From positions 3,796-67,795 of the forward strand of contig JAEYON010000145.1 in assembly GCA_023411645.1 (NCBI GenBank): a stretch of DNA of 64,000 bases. The letters run 5' to 3'. This document shows positions 17,129-24,952 of this stretch, in pieces. Below the pieces are notes generated by a model that searched no databases, was not told the origin of the DNA, and saw nothing but the letters and a program-made list of their open reading frames with translations. This DNA comes from Bacillota bacterium. Its GTDB lineage: Bacteria; Bacillota; Clostridia; Acetivibrionales; DTU013. The translations under genes and the position numbers were made by a program. Each line of letters begins with the position of its first letter. Position 1 is the first letter of the stretch.

Positions 17129-17836
17129 TTATATTTCTTCAATAAATTTGACTCCTGAAATCTGACTGAGTGACTGGATGAGCTCATAATGCGGCTTTCT
17201 TTTCTTCAGCTCAAGCGTAAACATTGCTTCCACGTTCACTTCCGTGTCCAGTGGCGAACGGGTGATTTCCATATCACTGATCTTCATATGGTTTTCCTTC
17301 ACATACTCCATGAAATTACCCATGTCAGCAATTTCCTTAAAGCCGATATGCACATTGATCAGTCTTGTGAATAAAATCACCCTGTCATCCAACCGATGAA
17401 GCAGTGCCATTATCGTAAAAATCATCAGACAGCCGATGAGTCCCCCCTCATAATATCCTACTCCTATCGAAAGACCCACACAGGCAGCTGCCCACAGACC
17501 CGCTGCTGTTGTCAGCCCTTTTACCTTATTTCTACCGATTATCATAATGGTGCCGGCTCCCAGAAATCCTATCCCACTGACCACCTGGGCACCCATTCTA
17601 GAGGGATCAACCGATGAATAAATCGTACATATATATTGATTCGTAATCATGACCAGTGCCGAACCCATACACACCAGCATATACGTTCTAAATCCTGCAG
17701 GCCTTCTTTTTATTCCTCGTTCGATTCCGAGAACACCCCCGCAAAACACTGCCAACATCAGTCGGGCAAAGGTAGATACCAAATTAAATTCCCTTAATAA
17801 AACCGGCACATCGAAAACCTGTAACATTGCTTCCAT
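17129..17836 (-). CDS. MgtC/SapB-family membrane protein
   Basis: Inner-membrane protein of the MgtC family, linked in other bacteria to magnesium or phosphate homeostasis and control of the F-type ATPase. GIERGIKRRPAGFRTY and GIGFLGAGTIM are the conserved membrane-domain motifs. Four to five hydrophobic helices occupy residues about 15-150. A cytoplasmic ACT-like domain follows (about 155-235: INVHIGFKEIADMGNFM). The length is 235. GGGGAGG lies 5 bases before the ATG. It is the first gene of the leftward transcript, starting at the divergent intergenic region with the two palindromes. Its place in a sugar operon is unusual. Confidence 0.92.
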   Translation of the reverse strand: MEAMLQVFDVPVLLREFNLVSTFARLMLAVFCGGVLGIERGIKRRPAGFRTYMLVCMGSALVMITNQYICTIYSSVDPSRMGAQVVSGIGFLGAGTIMIIGRNKVKGLTTAAGLWAAACVGLSIGVGYYEGGLIGCLMIFTIMALLHRLDDRVILFTRLINVHIGFKEIADMGNFMEYVKENHMKISDMEITRSPLDTEVNVEAMFTLELKKRKPHYELIQSLSQISGVKFIEEI

Positions 17837-18129
17837 ATCTCCTCCCCTCTCAGGCCTTATAAAATTTTATTTCTTTTCCTCCCCTATGTCAAGCATTTTA
17901 TGAAATAATATTACTTTTCGCCGTTCTTCACAATGATTTCTTCTAGAATGTCTCTCTTGCCTGATTTATTCTGTTAATTTTTACAATTTCTTTGTTTGTT
18001 ATTTAAGAAATTACCTTCATTTTCGTATTTATATTTAATATTCTGACAGATTTGTTATTTTTATTGTGTTTTATATCTCTCCCGGTTTCATACTTCTTTT
18101 ATCGACGGTTCATTAAAACTGATATTTCC

Positions 18130-18144
18130 ATGAAAAAAAATTTC
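18130..18144. promoter_or_regulatory. Candidate operator 1, abutting the -35 box
   Basis: ATGAAAAAAAATTTC, immediately followed by TTGACA. It is a near-perfect dyad (GAAA-N5-TTTC core) and is repeated at 18190. The rest of the 17837-18224 interval shows A/T-rich sequence without a gene. Confidence 0.55.
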
Positions 18145-18174
18145 TTGACAATTAATATTTTATGCCTATATTAT
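18145..18174 (+). promoter_or_regulatory. Sigma-A-type promoter for the rightward half of the island
   Basis: TTGACA at 18145-18150 and TATTAT at 18169-18174, spaced by 18 bases. An overlapping TATAAT lies at 18174-18179 but at a poor spacing of 23. The predicted start falls about 18181-18185, leaving a short leader to the ATG at 18225. The -35 touches operator 1, and operator 2 lies at about +5 to +25. Binding at both sites would be expected to block transcription. Confidence 0.65.
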
Positions 18175-18189
18175 ATAATTGTAATGGTC

Positions 18190-18206
18190 ATGAAAAAAAA
18201 TTTCAT
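18190..18206. promoter_or_regulatory. Candidate operator 2, perfect palindrome
   Basis: ATGAAAAAAAATTTCAT is a 17-base sequence with 6-base inverted arms (ATGAAA / TTTCAT) around an A5 centre. It shares 15 identical bases with operator 1, 60 bases upstream. It overlaps the start of the transcript of the isomerase-dehydrogenase-hydrolase operon. It suits a dimeric regulator, with the island's RpiR protein as the nearest candidate (inference). Confidence 0.6.
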
Positions 18207-18224
18207 ATCGTTAAGGAGGTAAAT

Positions 18225-19034
18225 ATGTCAAAAATCAAATATGGCAGCCAGACTTATCCCTGGCAAATGAACATCAAAAAGTATCACGGACAAGTACCTC
18301 ACATGGTAGATATTCTCCTTCAGGCCGGCTTCACCGGTATGGAAGCTGAGATCTGCATGCTGGAGGACTACTACACAGATTGGGTGAAGTTAAAAGAGCT
18401 TCTGGACAGCAAGCAGGTTACCTTTGCTGCGCTTGCCATTCACGAGAATTGGCTTCTGCCGAAAGAGACCGACGATGAGCGTAGAAGAACCGATGAGGCT
18501 ATAGAATTTTTATCCCACTTTCCTGCTGCCAAGCTTTTGCTTGGACATGTAGCCGCCGATCCTGTCCGGGATCATAATCTTTATGAGAAGCAGCGCAATC
18601 AGCTTCTTTGTATTTCCGACATCGCGAAACGTGCGGCAGAGTCAGGTATTGTTACAGTATTCCATCCCAATTCCGCTGAGAATTCCGTCTTCCGTTACGA
18701 AACCGATTACCATGTTATGTTTGATACCCTTTACAATCATGGTATTGGCTATGCACCCGATGTAGGTCACATGATGAAGGGCGGAATTGATCCTCTTAAG
18801 GTTATTCGTGAGCATCGGGATATTGTACAGCATGTACATTTTAAAGATATGAACGAAAACCGTACATGGAATATCATGGGTGAAGGCATCGGTGATTTCA
18901 AAGCCATTGTTGGTTATTTAAAGGAAACAGATTATCAGGGATGGATCATGACAGAGGACGAGTCCCCAGATGCAGAGAATGATTCTGACAGTGTTGTTCT
19001 TGCTGACGGGAAATATATGAAAAGCATTCAGTAA
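18225..19034 (+). CDS. Sugar phosphate isomerase/epimerase-type TIM-barrel protein
   Basis: Xylose-isomerase-like TIM barrel (AP_endonuc_2 family), the fold of IolE, IolI and many hexose or keto-polyol isomerases, epimerases and dehydratases. It begins KIKYGSQTYPWQM. It has the metal-ligand regions AEICMLEDYY, VVFHPNSAEN-like (read VTVFHPNSAEN), GYAPDVGHMMKGG and HVHFKDMNEN, and a final MTEDESPD. The 269-residue length fits. AAGGAGG lies 7 bases before the ATG at 18225, which decides the start over an upstream one. It is the first gene of the rightward operon and probably isomerises or dehydrates the keto product of the Gfo/Idh/MocA enzyme next to it. Confidence 0.9.
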   Translation: MSKIKYGSQTYPWQMNIKKYHGQVPHMVDILLQAGFTGMEAEICMLEDYYTDWVKLKELLDSKQVTFAALAIHENWLLPKETDDERRRTDEAIEFLSHFPAAKLLLGHVAADPVRDHNLYEKQRNQLLCISDIAKRAAESGIVTVFHPNSAENSVFRYETDYHVMFDTLYNHGIGYAPDVGHMMKGGIDPLKVIREHRDIVQHVHFKDMNENRTWNIMGEGIGDFKAIVGYLKETDYQGWIMTEDESPDAENDSDSVVLADGKYMKSIQ

Positions 19035-19063
19035 ATACCCAGCTTAAATTCAGGAGGTTGATT

Positions 19064-20179
19064 ATGAGTAGCAAAAAACATACAGTTGCAATTATGGGTC
19101 TTGGAGTTCGCGGCAAAACCCATTTAAGAAGTATCTTGGAAAATGGAGATCGGTATGAAGTTGTAGGCATATGCGACATTCGTGAAGAAGTAATGAAAGA
19201 AGTATCAGAAATGTTTCATCTGAATGTTCCCTGCTTCACCGGTGTGGAAAAAATGCTGGCCGAAACCAAACCGGAAGTGTTCATCTTTGTCACCTACCCC
19301 AATCTTCGTCTGTCCATGATTGAGTTAGCTGTCAAATATGGTGTGAAAGCTGTCTCTCTGGAGAAGCCCATGGCTGAAGATATGGCTGAGGCTAAAAAAA
19401 TGATGGACCTTTGTGTAGGAAATAAAATCAAAGCTGTTGTCTGCCATCAGCAGAAATACCTTTCTCAAATGCAGGCTCTGAAAAAAAAGATAGAAAATGG
19501 AAACTTGGGAGAAATCAAGAAGATTTTTGCAGAGACCCAGATCTGGCTGGCTCAGCTGGGAACCCATTATATCGATTACATGATATGGGCAAACGGCGGT
19601 TTCCGTGCGAAGTCCGTTGTAGGACATATCCACGGTCCCGCTACCCTGAAGGACAACCACCCTTCACCGGATTTCCTTTTAGGAGAAATTTTGTTTGAAA
19701 ACGGAACTCGCGGTTATATCGAATGCGGCTACTATTCTGAGCAGCATAATCCCGAAATCTATGCGGATACCGATAACCGTCTGACAGTATTCGGCACCAA
19801 CGGGTATGTCTACGCTGAAACCGACGGTTTCTGGGGTGAATGCAGCAAGGCAACCAAAGGAGAATTCATTTCCGGCAAAGACCCCGGCTGGTATAATCAT
19901 CAGGAAAAAATAATTCAGACTCCCTATTATGCAGAGTATGCAGACTGGCTGGATGATGATTCCAAGGTTCATTCCTGCAATATCGAAGTTGCCTTCCACG
20001 GATATGAAATTCTTGAAGCCATCTGTCTCAGCGCTTTAAATAAGACCCGTATTGATTTGCCTTTAACCAATTTAGACTACGAGCCAGTGTTCGAACGCAT
20101 GGAACGTGAACTACCGGAATGCGGAACTACACTGAGAGCACTTTATACAGGAGAGGAGCCGAGAGAAGAACGTGACTAA
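19064..20179 (+). CDS. Gfo/Idh/MocA-family oxidoreductase
   Basis: NAD(P)-dependent dehydrogenase of the glucose-fructose oxidoreductase / inositol dehydrogenase family. The Rossmann domain starts HTVAIMGLGVRGKTHL. VSLEKPMAEDMAEAKKMMD contains the Glu-Lys-Pro motif whose Lys is catalytic. The C-terminal half carries LAQLGTHYIDYMIW, with the family's His-Asp region in GTHYIDY. The length is 371. GGAGG lies 6 bases before the ATG at 19064. Its end overlaps the GTG start of the hydrolase by 8 bases, showing tight coupling. With the TIM-barrel protein it resembles the first steps of inositol-like catabolism. Confidence 0.93.
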   Translation: MSSKKHTVAIMGLGVRGKTHLRSILENGDRYEVVGICDIREEVMKEVSEMFHLNVPCFTGVEKMLAETKPEVFIFVTYPNLRLSMIELAVKYGVKAVSLEKPMAEDMAEAKKMMDLCVGNKIKAVVCHQQKYLSQMQALKKKIENGNLGEIKKIFAETQIWLAQLGTHYIDYMIWANGGFRAKSVVGHIHGPATLKDNHPSPDFLLGEILFENGTRGYIECGYYSEQHNPEIYADTDNRLTVFGTNGYVYAETDGFWGECSKATKGEFISGKDPGWYNHQEKIIQTPYYAEYADWLDDDSKVHSCNIEVAFHGYEILEAICLSALNKTRIDLPLTNLDYEPVFERMERELPECGTTLRALYTGEEPREERD

Positions 20180-20981
20180 GCAATGCAAAGCGAATGGATT
20201 AACCATCAGTTATGAAGAATCTGGAAGTGGCGAACCCCTGATCCTGCTTATGGGTCTGGGTGCACCGGGAAGCAAATGGGCTCCACACATTGCCGCCTAT
20301 GAAAAACATTTTCATGTTTTCGCTCTGGACAACCGCGGAGCAGGTCTTTCCGACAAACCTGTGTCCTATGCCTACACAATCGAAGATATGGCGAAAGATA
20401 CCATTGGTGTTATGGATGCTCTGGGTATTGAATCCGCACATTTTAACGGCATTTCCATGGGTGGTGCGATCACACAGTATATTGCCATCCATTATCCCGA
20501 CAGAGTACGCTCTTTAGTTTTAACGAACACTTTTCCAAATTGCTGCGTCAGCTTTCGCCGCTCAATTGAGATACTGAGAGAGGCTAACAGACAGCTGGAT
20601 CCCATTACTTCAGGAAGACTGACACAATGGATGATTTTCGCTCAGCCTTTCCAGGAGGAAAAAGAGGACTATATGCTGGAGGGGGAGTTAGCCGATATGA
20701 GCTACCCATATCCCATGCCCTCCTATGCATTCAAAGCACAGTGCAATGCTATTCTGACCTTTGATGTCATGGACAGACTTCCCGAAATCAAGGCTCCCAC
20801 TTTAGTGGTAGGCGGTGACAAAGATTTATTGGTACCAGTATCTGTAACCCAGGCTATGTACGATGCTATTCCAGGTGCCCGGCTCTATATGGCAAAGGAC
20901 GGTGGTCATGTACAACATTGGGAGCAACTGGAACGATATAATCAGGTTTCTCTGGACTTTTTACTGGAACAGACAAAATAA
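20172..20981 (+). CDS. Alpha/beta-hydrolase fold esterase/lactonase
   Basis: Serine hydrolase of about 269 residues. An oxyanion/loop region LILLMGLGAPGSKW is seen, then GAGLSDKP. The nucleophile elbow is GISMGG (Ser near residue 97), and the catalytic Asp region is GGDKDLLVP. The C-terminal GGHVQHWEQ supplies the His. The start is a GTG inside the end of the upstream dehydrogenase gene. It resembles 3-oxoadipate enol-lactonase-like or haloperoxidase-like enzymes. In this operon it may open a lactone formed by the dehydrogenase, which is inference. Confidence 0.92.
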   Translation: MTKQCKANGLTISYEESGSGEPLILLMGLGAPGSKWAPHIAAYEKHFHVFALDNRGAGLSDKPVSYAYTIEDMAKDTIGVMDALGIESAHFNGISMGGAITQYIAIHYPDRVRSLVLTNTFPNCCVSFRRSIEILREANRQLDPITSGRLTQWMIFAQPFQEEKEDYMLEGELADMSYPYPMPSYAFKAQCNAILTFDVMDRLPEIKAPTLVVGGDKDLLVPVSVTQAMYDAIPGARLYMAKDGGHVQHWEQLERYNQVSLDFLLEQTK

Positions 20982-21294
20982 CAATCCGAGATAGAATCTG
21001 AATCCGTACAAAAAAAATGAGAATAGGAACTTGCTTCACCAGCGATAACATAGCCTTGCTTTCTGGTGCCAATGATGATTCAAAAGGTTATGACGGATAT
21101 GTATGTGGTCAAAGTGTTAAGAAGATAGTAGAAGAATAAAATTATGATGGATACTATTCAATTGTGACAAGTGAAAAGGAGCTATCTGATAAAGATAATC
21201 TTTTTCATTTCCTCCTGTTGCCTTGACATGATCTCCATACCTGTAAAATTCTTATTGTCAGGATAATGTGTATCATCCGTTATGTGTTCGCCCT
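20982..21294. other. Gene-poor stretch with coding remnants
   Basis: No intact gene. On the plus strand 21018-21140 reads as 40 codons beginning MRIGTCFTSDNIALL, and the frame resumes after its stop with NYDGYYSIVTSEKELSD. On the minus strand 21182-21376 reads as 64 codons containing GEHITDDTHYPDNKNF. None has a good ribosome binding site or a family I recognise. They look like pieces of decayed genes at the island edge. Confidence 0.4.
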
Positions 21295-21960
21295 TCAAAT
21301 CTTTACAAAGAGGATGAAGGGCAATTTCTTCACTTTGAAATATATCTTCAAAAGGATGTTCACTTCGATAGGACATACATACGCCCTGGATGATTTTGAG
21401 AATGAGTATTGGGTAGAATCTTCGCCATCTCCACCAATCATGTATATTCTGCCTTTCACTGCAGCATAGGCAGAGCTGTAGCTAGCGAACAGAGACGTAC
21501 TTTTTGCAGACCAGCTGTCATTTTCCGTATCGTATACTTCAACATCATTGGAGTATTTCATACCGGCAATTTTTATTCCGTTTATGTCATAAATAAGCCC
21601 ATCGATTGCTACGGGGAACATGTGGATGCGGCCGGTGATAATAGGGCTTTTCAGTGTCCAGGCATCTGTCTTTAGATCATATGCGCTTACCAAAGGTGTA
21701 CGTACACCTGAAAAGGCATAAATCCTGCCGTTAACGGCAATTGTTCCTGCATCCTGATAATAAATATTCAGCCCGCTCTTTTCAATCCATTCATTGGCTT
21801 GCGGATCATACTCTTCCAGAACTGGCGCCTCTCCGCCGACGATATAGATTTTATTATCAATCACCGCTGTACCGAAAACATAGTTCTTTTCCTCAGAAGG
21901 GTTCTGCGATATTGTATCCCGCCAGTCCTCCTCATAATTCCACAGCCGGCGGAATAAACA
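21295..21960 (-). pseudogene. Kelch-repeat protein fragment
   Basis: At least three kelch-type blades are visible on the minus strand: IDNKIYIVGGEAPVLEEYDP, VNGRIYAFSGVRTPLVSAYD and VKGRIYMIGGDGEDS. The signature Gly-Gly and the spaced Tyr/Trp residues are present. The frame runs upstream without a start codon (WNYEEDWRDT) into the neighbouring plus-strand gene. At its 3' end the kelch homology stops near 21406 and continues in unrelated sequence (RAYVCPIEVN). A full propeller needs four to seven blades, so both ends are missing. The 75 bases 21406-21480 recur almost identically at 6661-6735. Confidence 0.65.
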
Positions 21961-21981
21961 TAATGGGAGGAGGCGATAGTC

Positions 21982-23052
21982 ATTACGCAGAAATATGCTG
22001 ATATCATCTCAGGCTTTTATCAATACAGCTTTAAAGTGCTCCCCGAAATGCGGGGGGAGGCTTTGATTGTTCAGGCAAAGGAAGAGCTTTGTATCTCTCC
22101 GTTCGGAATGCCAGATGTCCATGATATGCAAAAAAATATTTCGGAGCATTTTGACCTGCAAGTGCTCAGCTGCTGTCTACTCGCATTATTCCCCGGTACT
22201 GAATTGAAAAATATAGTTTCCTTTATACTATCATTACATGCCCTGAAGGATTTACTTCGGATTTATCGCAAAAAGAGGGATATTGTCGAAGAATCAGACA
22301 TACGAGCTCTTTACGGATGCCTCGCATGTGCTGTTGACCCCTCCAGGAGTGGGGTATGCGGTATTGTTCATTCTCTGCGGAATTCACCTCAATATGTAAA
22401 GCAGACCTGCCTATCTGACCAGTGCCGTCTGCAATTGGCTGTACTTCCTTCCTTTAAGCAGGCTGCGCCAAAAATAAAAAAATACATGCAGCTCTATATT
22501 GATCTGCAATCGTATCGTCATTATCCCGCCTCTGTCAGCAAGGAAACCTTGAAAAACTGGTGCGGCAGTTATCTCATGCGTTATCCGGAAATCAGCGAGT
22601 GGGAATTCTGCGCTGCTGCCGACTCCTTTTTGGGAATCGCCGCCATGTACGCTGCCGCCTCCAGGCCAGGTATTTCAGGTGAAGAGATCACATTATTGGA
22701 TGAAGCCTGTTTCCCATGGCTAAGTGGACTGTGCTCTCTTCTTGATGCCGCGATTAATTTCAGAACAACAGGAAATACGGAGACCCATAATTTCTTCTCA
22801 TACTACAAAAACCTCAAGGAATGTGAAGATAGGATCCTCTATTTCACAGAAAAAGCAGAAAAAGCATGCATGAAGCTAAAAGAAAGCAGTCTTTATATCA
22901 GATTGCTAAAGACCATGACTGCGCTTTACCTGACCCATCCGGAGGCAGAGTTTGCTATGCTCAGGCTTGCAACGTCCAATATACTGAAAAGAAGCTCCTC
23001 TCCGGCCTACATCCTCCCATGCCGCCTGATGCGCCTATTTCGTCTGATTTAG
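21982..23052 (+). CDS. DUF2600 / YtpB-like protein (tetraprenyl-beta-curcumene synthase family, possibly inactive)
   Basis: In Bacillus the family makes the C35 terpene precursor of spore-associated sporulenes. Family-like blocks are IDLQSYRHYPA, KNWCGSYLMRYPEISEWEF, AAADSFLGIAAMYAAA, FPWLSGLCSLLDAAIN and NFFSYYKNLKECEDRILYF. The paired aspartates I recall in the family (a DYLDN-like motif and one after LLD) appear changed here (KDLLRI, and AINFRTTGN), so catalysis is doubtful. The frame opens after TAA 21961 and has no ATG, GTG or TTG until GTG 22036, which lacks a ribosome site. A strong GGGAGGAGG (21965-21973) points to a start near ATT 21982. The gene converges with spmB. Confidence 0.68.
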   Translation: MTQKYADIISGFYQYSFKVLPEMRGEALIVQAKEELCISPFGMPDVHDMQKNISEHFDLQVLSCCLLALFPGTELKNIVSFILSLHALKDLLRIYRKKRDIVEESDIRALYGCLACAVDPSRSGVCGIVHSLRNSPQYVKQTCLSDQCRLQLAVLPSFKQAAPKIKKYMQLYIDLQSYRHYPASVSKETLKNWCGSYLMRYPEISEWEFCAAADSFLGIAAMYAAASRPGISGEEITLLDEACFPWLSGLCSLLDAAINFRTTGNTETHNFFSYYKNLKECEDRILYFTEKAEKACMKLKESSLYIRLLKTMTALYLTHPEAEFAMLRLATSNILKRSSSPAYILPCRLMRLFRLI

Positions 23053-23067
23053 AAAATGGGGACGTTT

Positions 23068-23619
23068 CTACCGGCCAAAAACCAACGCGCAAATCCAGGC
23101 AGATGCGACCACACCTGCGCCATCTGCAATCAAGGCTGCAATGAGAGTATATCTGATATTTTTGATGCCCACTGAGCCGTAATACACAGCAAGAGTATAA
23201 AAAATAGTTTCTGTGGAACCCATCATAGTTGAGACCACTCTTCCTATATATGAATCCGGCCCATATGTACGAATTAACTCTGATACCAGCGCCAGAGAGG
23301 CACTTCCTGAAATTGGCCGCAGCATCGCAAGAGGCATCGCTTCAGCCGGTATGCCAAGAAGCGATGCTGCGGGAGTCGCAAAATATATAAGGAAATCCAA
23401 GGCACCGGAAGCTCTGAGCACGCCAACAGCAGTCAGCAAGCCAATAAGCGGGGGAAGTATTTTGATTACCGTGGAGATCCCCTCTGAAGCCCCCTCCACA
23501 AAAGCATCGTAGACCTTAACATTCTTTAATAGCCCTGCTCCTAAAATCAGCAGAAAAAGCATCGGAATAGCATATAAAGAAATCTGGTTAAACACATCAA
23601 GCTTCATATGCTTTGACAT
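23068..23619 (-). CDS. spmB: Spore maturation protein SpmB
   Basis: Integral membrane protein of the nucleoside-recognition (Gate) family. In Bacillus and Clostridium, SpmA and SpmB are needed for full spore core dehydration and heat resistance. The 183 residues include several hydrophobic helices. The conserved motifs are ILPPLIGLLTAVGVLRASGA, LRPISGSASLALV and GSTETIFYTLAVYYGSVGI. The ATG at 23619 overlaps the end of spmA by 23 bases, the normal coupled arrangement. It converges with the YtpB-like gene, whose stop lies 15 bases away. Confidence 0.95.
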   Translation of the reverse strand: MSKHMKLDVFNQISLYAIPMLFLLILGAGLLKNVKVYDAFVEGASEGISTVIKILPPLIGLLTAVGVLRASGALDFLIYFATPAASLLGIPAEAMPLAMLRPISGSASLALVSELIRTYGPDSYIGRVVSTMMGSTETIFYTLAVYYGSVGIKNIRYTLIAALIADGAGVVASAWICALVFGR

Positions 23620-24214
23620 TACACCCCACTTTTGATTTTTGCTCCGCAGCCGAAAGTATTCCCACCATGATAATCCCCGTAAGGGTAGCTGCCACTGATG
23701 CCACCCAGACACATACAGTTATTTCCGAAGGTGCGGCGGATCCCGCATCACTTCGCAGGGCGATCACAGTCGCCGGGATAAGCTGGATTGCTGAAGTATT
23801 CAGAACCAGGAACATACACATGGCATCCGAAGCAGTCCCTTTTCGTATATTTACCTTTTGAAGCTCTCCCATCGCCTTGATACCAAGCGGCGTCGCAGCG
23901 TTTCCAAGCCCCATGAAATTGGCAGCCAGATTCATAACAATTGCTCCAATTGCTTTATCATTATCTTTTATCTCACGAAAGAGCATCTTAAGAACGGGTC
24001 TGACCAACCTGGCAACCACATGGATCAATCCGCTTCTTTCCATTATCTTCATAAGTCCGGACCACAAACACATAATTCCCATCAGCCCAATGCCCAGCTC
24101 CACCGCTCTTCCCGCTGAAGTAAACGCTGCATTGGTAACCTCTTCAATTCTCCCGTTCAATATGCCGATGATAAATCCGATAAAAAGCATACCAACCCAG
24201 ATATAGTTCAGCAT
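23597..24214 (-). CDS. spmA: Spore maturation protein SpmA
   Basis: Partner of SpmB in spore core dehydration; a multi-pass membrane protein with the Gate domain. Motifs seen are GLMGIMCLWSGLMKIMERSG, NLAANFMGLGNAATPLGIKA and MFLVLNTSAIQLIPAT, all typical. The length is 205. The start is ATG 24214 with GGGGGG 5 bases upstream. It is first of the two-gene operon and is divergent from abrB across a 380-base region that holds Spo0A-box-like sites, suggesting timing by the sporulation cascade (inference). Confidence 0.95.
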   Translation of the reverse strand: MLNYIWVGMLFIGFIIGILNGRIEEVTNAAFTSAGRAVELGIGLMGIMCLWSGLMKIMERSGLIHVVARLVRPVLKMLFREIKDNDKAIGAIVMNLAANFMGLGNAATPLGIKAMGELQKVNIRKGTASDAMCMFLVLNTSAIQLIPATVIALRSDAGSAAPSEITVCVWVASVAATLTGIIMVGILSAAEQKSKVGCNVKAYEA

Positions 24215-24302
24215 CTTATCCCCCCCTTTCATTTATATGAGGATGTGCATTTATTATTTCAAATTTGAGGGCATTTTTATTGTAAAAAACGAGTACAAGA
24301 CT

Positions 24303-24319
24303 TGTCGACTTTTGTCGAT
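24303..24319. promoter_or_regulatory. Two Spo0A-box-like sites in the spmA-abrB intergenic region
   Basis: TGTCGAC (24303-24309) and TGTCGAT (24313-24319) each match the first six bases of the Spo0A box TGTCGAA and lie 10 bases apart, one helical turn. They are about 90 bases upstream of spmA. The rest of 24215-24519 is A/T-rich with no gene. Confidence 0.5.
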
Positions 24320-24519
24320 TAATTTTATCAAATTTCCAGTTAATATTTGGGTAATATTTGCCTGTTAAATTTCACCTTATATAAATGTCATTTTTTATCA
24401 TTACTCCGTCCACCTTGTTAGCCCTTGATTTCCAAGCATTATGTAATTATTCGCATGATTTTAATGTATTTTTTCCCATTATTGCCATAACATTTTTTTG
24501 AATTTCTATAAATTAATTG

Positions 24520-24548
24520 TTGACGATTATTGGAATTTATGCTAATAT
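24520..24548 (+). promoter_or_regulatory. Sigma-A-type promoter of abrB
   Basis: TTGACG (24520-24525), a 17-base spacer, then TAATAT (24543-24548). The predicted start is about 24555, giving a 40-base leader to the ATG at 24595. Confidence 0.7.
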
Positions 24549-24563
24549 AAAATCATAAAAGAA

Positions 24564-24570
24564 TGTCGAA
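24564..24570 (+). promoter_or_regulatory. Consensus Spo0A box in the abrB leader
   Basis: TGTCGAA matches the published 0A box exactly. It sits about 10 bases after the predicted transcription start. In Bacillus, Spo0A~P represses abrB from boxes located just downstream of its promoter, so the position supports conserved regulation. Confidence 0.65.
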
Positions 24571-24594
24571 TAATGTTAATAAAGGAGGAATAGT

Positions 24595-24834
24595 ATGAAG
24601 TCTACCGGTATAGTTAGAAAGGTTGATGAGCTGGGAAGAGTTGTCCTTCCAATAGAGTTAAGAAGAACTCTTGATATTGCGGAAAAAGATGCTCTTGAAA
24701 TCTATGTTGATGGCGCAACTATCATTTTAAAGAAATATGAGCCAGCTTGCATCTTTTGCGGAGATGCAAAGGATGTTGCCGTATACAAAGGCAAGAACAT
24801 TTGCCCGAACTGCATGAAAGAATTGAAGAAATAA
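24595..24834 (+). CDS. abrB: AbrB-family transition-state regulator
   Basis: Small DNA-binding regulator of 79 residues. The N-terminal swapped-hairpin domain reads STGIVRKVDELGRVVLPIEL and EIYVDGATIILKKYEP, nearly the Bacillus AbrB/Abh consensus. The C-terminal half contains CIFCGD and CPNC, a four-cysteine pattern that may bind zinc, as is common in clostridial AbrB proteins. AAAGGAGG lies before the ATG. It stands alone on the plus strand between minus-strand blocks, as abrB does in Bacillus, with a promoter and Spo0A box upstream and a hairpin terminator downstream. Confidence 0.95.
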   Translation: MKSTGIVRKVDELGRVVLPIELRRTLDIAEKDALEIYVDGATIILKKYEPACIFCGDAKDVAVYKGKNICPNCMKELKK

Positions 24835-24865
24835 TCAAAACATGCACATATATTTAAATTCCCAG

Positions 24866-24905
24866 GAGAGCCTACTTCTTAATGAAACGGGCTCTCATTA
24901 TTTAT
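24866..24905 (+). terminator. Rho-independent terminator of abrB
   Basis: GAGAGCC (24866-24872) pairs with GGCTCTC (24890-24896) across a 17-base loop and is followed by ATTATTTATTT. It lies 32 bases after the abrB stop and also separates abrB from the convergent rsmI. Confidence 0.7.
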
Positions 24906-24952
24906 TTGCTGCAAACTGGTAGCATAGGGGCATGCTTTACTTGCGGGTTAAG

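Noticed and set aside
18162..18224. Upstream ATG extending the TIM-barrel protein by 21 residues
   Set aside because: It would begin inside the promoter -10 region, and AAGGAGG fits the ATG at 18225.
21018..21140. Small 40-codon gene
   Set aside because: There is no ribosome site, the frame resumes after the stop, and it lies among other remnants; it is better seen as decayed sequence.
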